A stretch of DNA of 64,000 bases from Hamadaea flava (GTDB taxonomy: Bacteria; Actinomycetota; Actinomycetes; Mycobacteriales; Micromonosporaceae), in assembly GCF_024172085.1 (NCBI RefSeq), contig NZ_JAMZDZ010000001.1:124001-188000 (forward strand). The letters are read 5' to 3'. A program made the translations under genes and the position numbers. Under the pieces are notes generated by a model, which saw only the letters and a program-made list of their open reading frames with translations, had not been told where the DNA came from and did not search any database. Shown here one piece after another: positions 57,458-64,000 of this stretch. The number at the start of each line of letters is the position of its first letter. Within the stretch, counting starts at the first letter, position 1.

Positions 57458-58762
57458 TCAAGCGCGGCGACCGGATCGCGGCCGGACGGGATCGTGCGGC
57501 CGGTTGTCGCGCAACGTCTCCCCGAAGGCCGGCATGATCCGCCGTACGCACGGCAGGTTCCGCTTGCGCAGCAGCGTCCGATACAGGTGACGCAGGTCGG
57601 ATCGGGCAGTCGCCGAGTCGATCGCGGCGGTCGTCGTGATCGCCGGTTCGGCGACCTCGCAGGCCAGGTCCAGATGGTCGGCTCCGGCGAAACTCAGGGC
57701 CAGCCGGGCTCCGTAGCGGGCCCGCAGCCGCTGCGACTCCGGGGCCAGTCGGGCGTACTCGCCGGTCAGGATCGTCGCCGCTTCCAGGGAACGGCCCAGT
57801 TCGTGGAACGACCAGGCGCGGACGAACGACAGCGACCCCGGCGTCGTGCTGCCCAGTGGGGGACCGTCGCCGGTCGGTGAACCCGCCAGCCGGGAGGCCC
57901 GATCGAGGGCCGTCAGGGTCGCGTACTCGTCGCCCTGCAGCGCGTATCCCTGCGCCTCGCGTTGCGCGCCGAGTTCCCGGACGCGGTTGCTCCGGGCGGC
58001 TTGCGCACGCCGGGCGAGCTGGATCGCGTCGGTGAAGTTGTCCCGATACAACGCGATCTCAGCCTTGCGGACCAGGGCGTAGTCGGCCATGTCCTGATCG
58101 CCGCCGAACTCGGCCAGCAGCCCGGCCTGATCCGTCCACCAGGTCGCGGCCCGTTCGTCGCCCGCCTCCTGTGCCATCCAGCCGGCGTACTCGACGAATC
58201 GGGCCGCCAGCCGGAACGCCTCGTCGCGGGCCCGCCCGGACGCGGCCATCGCCATGGTCCGCAGCGAGTTGGCCGAGGGGATCACGATCTGGAGCATGGC
58301 CGACGGCGGCAGCACCTGACCCATGCGCCGGACGTCGGCCAGCAGGTGGGTCAGCACCGGGAGGCTGGCCGGCAGCGACGTGTTCCGGGGGGCCGCGATG
58401 GACCAGGTGGCGGCGTCGGCGTCGGGATCGGCGGGATCGTGCGAGCGGAAGACGAGCTGACCGTCCGGCGGTAGACGCAACGACCACTCGTCCGTGAGCG
58501 ACGGTCCGTGCGATGCGCCCGGTGGGGCGTCGCGGGCCACTGTGGGCACCAGTTCGCTGAGTACTCCGGGAAGCCCGAGCGCGGCTTCGAGCCGGCGTGC
58601 GAGATCCACGCTGGGCTGCTTCGCGCCCGCCTCAATGTTGCTCAGATGGCCCTTGCTGTAGTTCGCCAGCTTCGCCAGGCGGCCCAGGCTGAGCCCGACC
58701 CGCGTACGCAGCAGCCGCAACCGCGGGCCGAATCTGGGGGGAAGTGGATCGTTGTCGTCCAT
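57458..58762 (-). CDS. XRE-family HTH regulator with TPR-like C-terminal domain
   Basis: 434 residues from ATG 58762. HTH at 13-65: RLRLLRTRVGLSLGRLAKLA, NYSKGHLSNIEAGAKQPSVD. The C-terminal 350 residues are helical repeats (AASGRARDEAFRLAARFVEY, WWTDQAGLLAEFGGDQDMAD, RDNFTDAIQLARRAQAARSN, AWSFHELGRSLEAATILTGE) resembling TPRs, as in actinomycete regulators that bind peptide or protein ligands. It is divergent from the TIR operon across 540 nt and may regulate it. Confidence 0.9.
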   Translation of the reverse strand: MDDNDPLPPRFGPRLRLLRTRVGLSLGRLAKLANYSKGHLSNIEAGAKQPSVDLARRLEAALGLPGVLSELVPTVARDAPPGASHGPSLTDEWSLRLPPDGQLVFRSHDPADPDADAATWSIAAPRNTSLPASLPVLTHLLADVRRMGQVLPPSAMLQIVIPSANSLRTMAMAASGRARDEAFRLAARFVEYAGWMAQEAGDERAATWWTDQAGLLAEFGGDQDMADYALVRKAEIALYRDNFTDAIQLARRAQAARSNRVRELGAQREAQGYALQGDEYATLTALDRASRLAGSPTGDGPPLGSTTPGSLSFVRAWSFHELGRSLEAATILTGEYARLAPESQRLRARYGARLALSFAGADHLDLACEVAEPAITTTAAIDSATARSDLRHLYRTLLRKRNLPCVRRIMPAFGETLRDNRPHDPVRPRSGRRA

Positions 58763-59302
58763 GATGGCTGATCTCCGCTCGGACGTAGCCGGCTGACCTG
58801 CCGAAAGCCTAATACCCGTCGTCAGTGGACAGATCCGCTGATCGGCTCGCGACCATGACACTCCCGGCATCGGCGGCGGACCGCGCCCGCGTGCCGGCGG
58901 CCGGTCGGGCGGCCGGCGTGAGCACGAAAGCTCGTGTCGATGGACCAACGCACGTCCACGAAAGGGAGACGCCCGAACGGGAGACGCCGTCGCGACTGCG
59001 CCCGCCCGTCGTGGCCGTTCCGGCCGGGTGACTCGTCGTCGTGGTGAGCGCGGCCGTCGCCGGACGGTGACCGGGGGCACGCCGGGCCGCCCCGCGCACG
59101 CCGATCGGCTGCCGTGGCGAACCCACTCCGGCGGTTGTCCGTTGTCCACGCCGATCGGTGAAGACAACACCATTGCCGCGGCCCGAAATCCGCTGCGACG
59201 CTTCCCCCGATCTCGGTGAAGGCCGCCATCTGGTCCCTCGTGACCAGGTCCGCGGCGATCGGGACCTTCGGCCAGCCGGCCTACGGCGGAAACGGGTGGG
59301 CA
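58763..59302. other. 540-nt intergenic region between XRE regulator and TIR operon
   Basis: No convincing gene on either strand: short open frames here are Arg/Pro-rich and lack ribosome sites. An AT-rich patch CCTAATACCC lies 46 nt before the XRE start. A direct repeat CGGGAGACGCC / AGGGAGACGCC occurs at about 58963-58989, and CGCCGATCGG twice at 59098-59108 and 59149-59158. The region may hold a long 5' leader or regulatory sites for the TIR operon; no classical promoter or RNA gene is recognised. Confidence 0.5.
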
Positions 59303-59878
59303 ATGACGGACATCTTCATCAACTACCGATCGGACGACGATCCGTTCGCGGCAGCGCTCATCGACGAGCGCATGACCCAGGCGTTCGGGCCGGAGCGCGT
59401 GTTCCGGGATGCCCGCGCGCTGCATCCCGGAGTGGACTTCGAACCCGAGTTGTGGGCCCGGCTCCGGTCGAGCCGAGTCTGCCTCGTCCTCATCGGCGCC
59501 CGCTGGCTCGGGCTCACCGACGAGCGCGGGAACCGGCGGATCGATCGCGCGGACGACTTCGTCGCCCAGGAGATCGCCGAGGCGCTGCGGTGCGGCCTGG
59601 CCGTCCTGCCGGTGCTGCTCAACGAGGCGGACCTGCCGACACCCGGCCAACTGCCGGAGTCCGTACGCGAACTCGCCGGGCGGCAGTTCGCCCGGCTGCG
59701 GCAACGGCACGCCGAAAGCGATCTGCGGGACCTCGTCGACGCCGTCGCGCGCTGGGTGACGCCGTCGCCGGTGGTGCCCCAGCAGCCGACAGGGAAGTCC
59801 TTCACCGCGTCGTCCAACAGCGGCAACGCGTACAGCGCGGAGACCATGACCTTCAACGAGCAGGGACCACATCGATGA
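59303..59878 (+). CDS. TIR-domain effector with a C-terminal SGNAY-type motif
   Basis: 191 residues. TIR fold at 1-145: MTDIFINYRSDDDPFAAALI (box 1), VFRDARALHPGVDFEPELWA (BB-loop region), SSRVCLVLIGARWLGLTD, and DDFVAQEIAEALRCGLAVLP, where the Glu in QEIAEAL sits at the place of the NADase catalytic Glu (WCxxE of eukaryotic TIRs). A short linker leads to F-T-A-S-S-N then SGNAYSAETMTF and a 6-residue end. This last motif recurs near the N-terminus of the next protein. ATG 59303 is internal to a longer frame whose extra N-terminus has no TIR features. It likely depletes NAD or makes a nucleotide signal on activation. Confidence 0.87.
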   Translation: MTDIFINYRSDDDPFAAALIDERMTQAFGPERVFRDARALHPGVDFEPELWARLRSSRVCLVLIGARWLGLTDERGNRRIDRADDFVAQEIAEALRCGLAVLPVLLNEADLPTPGQLPESVRELAGRQFARLRQRHAESDLRDLVDAVARWVTPSPVVPQQPTGKSFTASSNSGNAYSAETMTFNEQGPHR

Positions 59879-59970
59879 CGACGACCGACTCGGGCGCTGA
59901 GCGCACCGTCTACCAATTCCTCGCCACCAGCCAGAGCGGCAACGCGTACACCGCGGAGCAGATGACCTTC
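59801..59970. repeat. Direct repeat of a 54-nt coding motif across two adjacent genes
   Basis: Copies 59801-59854 (3' end of the TIR gene) and 59917-59970 (5' end of the next gene), in frame in both. The core 36 nt (59819-59854 and 59935-59970) differ at 4 positions. Encoded peptides: F-T-A-S-S-N-SGNAYSAETMTF and F-L-A-T-S-Q-SGNAYTAEQMTF, 13 of 18 identical. Confidence 0.85.
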
Positions 59971-60204
59971 CTGATGGCGGCGGCGGACCACTTCGCCGGC
60001 GGCGTACAGGCGCTGGAGCGGAAGCTGTATCCGCAGGCCGTGGCCCGGTTCACCGACTTTCTGACGACCGTCACCCAGAGCCAGGGCCCGGCCCTCGACG
60101 CCGCGACCGTCCGCGAGCTGGGCCATCGGCAGACGCAGGCGCACTTCCTCGCCGCGGTGTCCCTCCTCGGCGGTGCGGCGGTGGGAACAAGTCACCGCAG
60201 GTGA
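59875..60204 (+). CDS. Small helical protein with N-terminal SGNAY-type motif
   Basis: 109 residues; ATGA overlap with the TIR gene. Residues 15-32 are the motif shared with the TIR C-terminus (SGNAYTAEQMTF), then helices FLMAAADHFAGGVQALERKL, YPQAVARFTDFLTTVTQSQG, VRELGHRQTQAHFLAAVSLL, resembling half of a TPR-like helical adaptor. No enzymatic motif. The shared motif suggests it contacts the TIR protein, acting as sensor, adaptor or inhibitor. Ends with a GTGA overlap into the third gene. Confidence 0.78.
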   Translation: MTTTDSGAERTVYQFLATSQSGNAYTAEQMTFLMAAADHFAGGVQALERKLYPQAVARFTDFLTTVTQSQGPALDAATVRELGHRQTQAHFLAAVSLLGGAAVGTSHRR

Positions 60205-61319
60205 TCGCACAGGTGGAGAACCATCTGGAGCAGGCCCGGTCGAGCATGGCCGAGGCGGACACCTTCCACCAGGCGAGTGTGTTGTGGGCGATCGTCAAGG
60301 AGGACAGCGCCAGCGACGGCATGTTCATCCGCCCGCCCGCGCCGGAGGAGCTGCGGCCGTCGCTGGAACACGTCTCCAGCGACCAGGCCGCTTTCCTGCT
60401 CACCCACCTCACCGGCGCGCGTGGGCAGACCTTCGCCGATCTGCGCAAGCGGTCGGGCTACACGCCGCCGCCCGCGGTGGCCGCGCCCCGGCCCGGCCCG
60501 ACCGCACAGGGGCGGCCCAAGGCCGGCACGAACTACTTCACGAAGCCGGTCGGCGCCCGGGAGATCTTGTGGGCCGTCGTCGGGGGATTCGGCGTCCTCC
60601 TGCTGCTGTTCGGCCTCGCCGCGGGCGACGCCGGAACGCTCGGCTGCATGACCGTCCTCTGTGGCATTCTCGTGATCACCGCCCTGGTGAAGACCATCCG
60701 GTACTTCCTGGCCTATCCGAAGCCCAGCGATCGCCAGATGGACGACTGGCTCACGAGCGACGTGCAGAACACCGTGATGCCTCGGGCGCTCGCGCAACTG
60801 CGCATCGATGGCCGGCCGGCGCACGAGGGCGGTGACCTGATCGTGCCGGCGCAGATCGTCGTCGGGGTCGCGTCGCCGCTGCGCGTCTTCGACGTCACCC
60901 GGACGCTTCTGCACTACGCGATCTTCCTGGGCTCGGACCGGCGCGTCCGGGCGTCCTACTACGACGTGCTCATCCTGTTCATGACCGACAAGATCGTCAG
61001 CGCGTACCAGGCGCTGCTCGACACCCGGACGGGACACCTGCTCCTCGACGCCACGCAGGAGCACCGCTACAGCGACATCGCCGGCGTCCACAGCCGCACG
61101 GTTCCGCTGAACATCGCGCCGAACCTGCGGCAGCAGATCCCGGCGGAGACCCTCGTGCGGCTGTCCGCCCAGCACGAGTTCTCGCTCGGGATCGTCAACG
61201 GCAACAGCCTGACGGTCACCGTGGACCTGCCGTCGCAGCAGGGCGGCGGCGTCGCCTGGAGCAACGAGCAGGCCCTGTCGATGATTCAGCGGATGATCCG
61301 GGGCAAGAAGGAAGCCTGA
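60201..61319 (+). CDS. Two-helix membrane protein of the TIR operon
   Basis: 372 residues from GTG 60201. A soluble helical N-terminus (1-100, ending in a Pro-rich linker), two close membrane helices at about 113-165 (WAVVGGFGVLLLLFGLAAG and TVLCGILVITALVKTIRYFL), and a 200-residue cytoplasmic domain (RQMDDWLTSDVQNTVMPRAL, IVPAQIVVGVASPLRVFDVT, ASYYDVLILFMTDKIVSAYQ, EFSLGIVNGNSLTVTVDL). The N-terminal helices continue the style of the preceding small protein. I do not recognise the large domain. As third gene of an overlapping operon it could anchor the TIR complex to the membrane. Confidence 0.78.
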   Translation: MIAQVENHLEQARSSMAEADTFHQASVLWAIVKEDSASDGMFIRPPAPEELRPSLEHVSSDQAAFLLTHLTGARGQTFADLRKRSGYTPPPAVAAPRPGPTAQGRPKAGTNYFTKPVGAREILWAVVGGFGVLLLLFGLAAGDAGTLGCMTVLCGILVITALVKTIRYFLAYPKPSDRQMDDWLTSDVQNTVMPRALAQLRIDGRPAHEGGDLIVPAQIVVGVASPLRVFDVTRTLLHYAIFLGSDRRVRASYYDVLILFMTDKIVSAYQALLDTRTGHLLLDATQEHRYSDIAGVHSRTVPLNIAPNLRQQIPAETLVRLSAQHEFSLGIVNGNSLTVTVDLPSQQGGGVAWSNEQALSMIQRMIRGKKEA

Positions 61320-61594
61320 CCGGGGAAGCCAGAAACCCGGTTGCGGCCGTGGCGGGCGTGACGATAGCGTCCCGGGTCATGTTCGCCACGGCTGGATTCG
61401 GCGCGCTCGCAGGCCTTCGCCTGCCGGGCGCCGTCGCCGTGCGCGCGAAGTCGGCCCGACTGGATAGCTGACTCTCCTCCACCCAAAACCGCCCAGCGCT
61501 TCGGCGCCGGTGCCGGCCTGGGCCCCAGGACACGGAGGAGAGTGCCGCACGCCGTCCTGAGCAATCCTCTCCTGCTGACTTCGAAGGAATCGTC

Positions 61595-62782
61595 ATGTCC
61601 AAGACCACGTTCGTCCGCGCCAAGCCGCATCTCAACATCGGGACGATGGGGCACGTCGACCACGGCAAGACGACGCTGACCGCCGCCATCACCAAGGTTC
61701 TCGCCGAACGGGACCCGTCGGCGAACCGCTTCGTCGCGTTCGACGGCATCGACCGTGCGCCGGAGGAGATCGCCCGCGGGATCACGATCACCATCGCGCA
61801 CGTCGAGTACGAGACGGCCACGCGTCACTACGCCCACGTCGACATGCCCGGCCACGCCGACTACGTGAAGAACATGATCACCGGCGCGGCCCAGGTGGAC
61901 GGCGCGATCCTCGTCGTGTCCGCCCTCGACGGCGCGATGCCGCAGACCCGCGAGCACGTGCTGCTCGCGCGGCGGGTCGGCGTGCCGCATCTGGTGGTCG
62001 CGATGAACAAGGCGGACGCGGTGAGCGACCCCGAACTGCTCGACCTCGTCGAGCTCGAGGTCCGCGAGCTGCTGACGGCCAACGGGTTCCCCGGCCAGGA
62101 GATCCCAGTGGTACGCGTATCGGCGCTCAAGGCGCTGGAAGGCGACCCGCGCTGGACGCAGTCCATCGTGGACCTGCTGGACGCGGTGGACACGTACGTG
62201 CCGGTGCCGCAGCGCGAACTGACGCAGCCGTTCCTGATGCCGATCGAGAACGTGCTGACGATCTCCGGCCGGGGCACCGTCGTGACCGGGGCGGTCGAGC
62301 GCGGCACGCTGTCGGTCGGCGAGACGGTCGAGGTCGTCGGCCTCGACCCGACCTTCACCGCGGTCGCGACCGGGCTGGAGACGTTCGGCAAGGCGCTGGA
62401 CCGCGCCGAGGCGGGCGACAACGCCGCCGTCCTGCTCCGGGGCGTCAAGCGCGACCAGGTACGCCGGGGGCAGGTCGTCGCGGCGGCCGGCAGCGTCCGC
62501 CCGTACTCGCGGTTCCGGGCGCGGCTGTACGCGCTGACCACCGCCGAAGGCGGGCGGCGTACGCCGTTCTACGCGAACTACCGGCCGCAGTTCTACTTCC
62601 GGACCACCGACGTGCCCGGATCGGTGGAACTGGGCGACGTCGTCGAGGTTCGCCCCGGCGACACCGTCGAGCTGACGGTCGACCTCGGCGCGCCGATCGC
62701 GATGGAGGCCGGCCTCGGCTTCGCCGTACGCGAAGGCGGCCGCACGGTCGCGGGCGGCACCGTCACCGAACTGCTGGCCTAG
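61595..62782 (+). CDS. tuf: Divergent elongation factor Tu paralogue
   Basis: 395 residues. GTPase motifs intact: G19-T26 (GHVDHGKT), RGITI (T64), DMPGH (84 region), NKAD (138-141), SALKALEG. Domains 2 and 3 follow ([50 protein letters not shown]). It differs from housekeeping EF-Tu: DMPG for DCPG, R127 for the Gln at E. coli position 124, N163 for Tyr160, A233 for Arg230. No fusA, rpsL or rpsG is adjacent, unlike the main tuf gene. It resembles Streptomyces tuf3-type or producer-resistance copies. Ribosome site GAAGGA is upstream; a 275-nt leader holds a possible TTGCGG-N16-GATAGC promoter at 61341-61368. Confidence 0.93.
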   Translation: MSKTTFVRAKPHLNIGTMGHVDHGKTTLTAAITKVLAERDPSANRFVAFDGIDRAPEEIARGITITIAHVEYETATRHYAHVDMPGHADYVKNMITGAAQVDGAILVVSALDGAMPQTREHVLLARRVGVPHLVVAMNKADAVSDPELLDLVELEVRELLTANGFPGQEIPVVRVSALKALEGDPRWTQSIVDLLDAVDTYVPVPQRELTQPFLMPIENVLTISGRGTVVTGAVERGTLSVGETVEVVGLDPTFTAVATGLETFGKALDRAEAGDNAAVLLRGVKRDQVRRGQVVAAAGSVRPYSRFRARLYALTTAEGGRRTPFYANYRPQFYFRTTDVPGSVELGDVVEVRPGDTVELTVDLGAPIAMEAGLGFAVREGGRTVAGGTVTELLA

Positions 62783-62814
62783 CGCGAGCAGCTGGCTCCA
62801 CACCGGACACAAAT

Positions 62815-62878
62815 TGATCCACATCCCGGAACGTGTCGGAATCCGCTCCGTCGGAGACACGTTTCGGGATGTGGATCA
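62815..62878. terminator. 23-bp near-perfect inverted repeat after tuf
   Basis: Arms 62815-62837 and 62856-62878 (TGATCCACATCCCG and its complement at the ends) pair with a single mismatch; the 18-nt loop contains a smaller TCCG/CGGA stem. It starts 33 nt after the tuf stop and should be an efficient terminator. Confidence 0.8.
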
Positions 62879-63024
62879 TCACAGCGGGGTTCAGCGAGCC
62901 GTCAGCCGGGTCGCCGGATCGGTGCACCACGCCAGCGCGGACGGCCATGGGCCGTAGCCGTCGGCGATCAGCAGGACCCCGCGGCGGGCAGAGCGGTGCC
63001 TCGTCGGCGGTTACCCTGCTGGGC

Positions 63025-63648
63025 ATGGCGCTGTATCTGCACGGATTCGGTCCGGCGGCCGGTCGACCGATCGTCGCGCTGCACAACATGACCGGCAACG
63101 GCGGACGATGGGCGGAGATCGCCAGGCGGCTCGACGGCTTCCGGGTGCTCGCCCCCGATCTGCGCGGATTCGGCCGGTCGCCGCAGGAGCCGCCGTGGAC
63201 GCTGGACTATCAGGTCGCCGATCTGCTCGCGACGCTCGACGCCGCTGGTGTCGATCGGGCCGACCTCGTCGGCCACTCGCTCGGCGGCTCGATCGCCGTG
63301 CACCTGGCCCGGTACGCGCCGGACCGCGTACGCCGGCTGGTGCTGCTCGATCCGGGCATCGGAGTGCCGCCGAGCATCGCCCTGGCCCAGGCGGCGGCCG
63401 AACGGCATCCGGCGACCGTGACGCTGTGGTCGGAGCTGGCTCGGCCCGCGGTGACTCCGCCGCAGGGTGTGCCGACGCTGCTGGTGCTCGCCATGCGCGA
63501 CCGGGACGCCGAGTTCGAGTACGTCGCCGGGTGGCGCGCCGAGTGCGGCAGCCTCACGGTGGCCCACCTCGACTGCGGGCACGCCATTCCGGAGGAGCGT
63601 CCCGACGAGACGGCAGACCTGATCCGGGCCTTCCTCGCCGAGTCCTGA
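63025..63648 (+). CDS. Alpha/beta-fold hydrolase
   Basis: 207 residues from ATG 63025. LYLHGFGPAAGRPIVALHNM (the HG of the oxyanion hole is replaced by HN), VLAPDLRGFGRSPQEPPW, nucleophile elbow LVGHSLGGSIAVHLARY, acid LLVLAMRDRDAEFEY and terminal His LDCGHAIPEE. The cap domain is nearly absent, making the protein short for the family (usual 250-300). Substrate unknown. Confidence 0.9.
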   Translation: MALYLHGFGPAAGRPIVALHNMTGNGGRWAEIARRLDGFRVLAPDLRGFGRSPQEPPWTLDYQVADLLATLDAAGVDRADLVGHSLGGSIAVHLARYAPDRVRRLVLLDPGIGVPPSIALAQAAAERHPATVTLWSELARPAVTPPQGVPTLLVLAMRDRDAEFEYVAGWRAECGSLTVAHLDCGHAIPEERPDETADLIRAFLAES

Positions 63649-63967
63649 GGATCGGCGGCCTGAGCTTACGAGGTGGAGTTCGCCGACGCCGACGCCGCAC
63701 ACTCGCCCTGATCACCGTCACGCCGGACGAGGTCGAGCCGATCGGCTGACCGGTAGACCGGCCCCACTCGTAGCCCTGGGCATTGTGAACGCGGCGCGAG
63801 CGGCTCAGGGGCGCCCTCGGGCAGCGCGGCCCGTGATCGACGGCGCGAAACTCCCGCATCTGCGGCGGCGAAACCGGAAACGACGGTAGGAACTCCCGTC
63901 TCGCCCCGGGGCCGGGCCGACCCGAGAAGGATTGGGGTTCTGCCCGACACGGCGAGGGGGATTCACC
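63649..63967. other. 319-nt intergenic region
   Basis: No credible gene: open frames here lack ribosome sites. It presumably carries the promoter of the gene starting at 63968. ACTCCCG occurs twice (63851-63857 and 63892-63898). No hairpin above 7 bp was noticed. Confidence 0.45.
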
Positions 63968-64000
63968 GTGGACACTGTGCAGGCGACCCGGTCGGGCGCA
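63968..64000 (+). CDS. Start of a gene running past the window edge
   Basis: GTG 63968 is preceded at 6-nt spacing by GAGGGGGA and opens a frame M-D-T-V-Q-A-T-R-S-G-A that continues beyond the last base. Eleven codons are too few for an assignment. Confidence 0.5.
   Translation, partial: MDTVQATRSGA

Noticed and set aside
58825-59031. 68-codon open frame in the region before the TIR operon
   Set aside because: No ribosome site, composition of random high-GC sequence (Ala/Arg/Pro), and overlap with other random frames.
62886-62991. Minus-strand stretch reading G-V-L-L-I-A-D-G-Y-G-P-W-P-S-A-L-A-W ending in a stop
   Set aside because: Looks protein-like and may be a gene remnant, but only about 35 codons are open, with a stop upstream and no start codon.
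1-64000. CRISPR arrays, tRNA, rRNA, riboswitches, insertion sequences
   Set aside because: Looked for regular spaced repeats, tRNA arm patterns, terminal inverted repeats with transposase genes and known leader elements; none could be supported by eye. A dedicated RNA and repeat search was not possible here.

Overview
The window is chromosomal DNA of a high-GC actinomycete. Codon third positions are almost all G or C, GTG starts are common, and many neighbouring genes overlap by 4 nt (ATGA or GTGA). The dense GTACGC/CGTACG words recall Micromonosporaceae (Actinoplanes and relatives); that assignment is inference, since no rRNA gene is present. I see no tRNA, rRNA, CRISPR array, transposase or integrase. 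Coding density is high, and most of the window is a mosaic of small regulatory, transport and conflict-type modules.

Layout. 1-6900: a protein tail, a GvpF/L-family gas vesicle protein, an anti-sigma/ECF sigma pair, small enzymes, and a MarR-epimerase divergon with a perfect operator palindrome. 7000-12000: DedA, a NarL-type two-component pair whose kinase has an unusual C-terminal extracytoplasmic tail, an NmrA-like protein, and a MEDS-STAS/RsbW-like switch pair. 12000-19350: two lipoproteins, a TetR regulator, an ABC-2 exporter divergent from a kinase/regulator pair, and a methyltransferase. 19465-25175: a candidate conflict/RiPP island made of Trypco1, a trypsin-like protease with a C-terminal adaptor region, an NB-ARC/TPR protein of FxsT type, and, converging on it, a stand-alone aKG-HExxH peptide hydroxylase overlapping a 65-codon gene that looks like a variant FxSxx precursor. 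25300-35500: a DUF222/HNH protein, a TetR-controlled ABC exporter, methyltransferases, a hydrolase, a MOSC protein and a GlxA-type regulator.

35570-51090 is a large carbohydrate divergon bounded by two perfect inverted repeats. Leftward it encodes a DapA/NanA-like aldolase, a sialidase-fold secreted enzyme, a GH127 enzyme and a GH63/MGH1-like hydrolase. Rightward it encodes a LacI regulator, a complete Dpp/Opp-type ABC importer and an FAD oxidoreductase. 51200-58800 holds an rRNA/tRNA methyltransferase, a VOC protein, hypothetical proteins, a nucleotidyltransferase-like/methyltransferase fusion and an XRE regulator. 59303-61319 is a three-gene overlapping TIR operon whose first two products share an 18-residue motif across adjacent termini. 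61595-62782 is a divergent EF-Tu paralogue with substitutions at known elfamycin-contact positions. A hydrolase and the first codons of a further gene end the window.

The two strongest candidates for a poorly described system are the 19465-25175 island and the TIR operon at 59303-61319.
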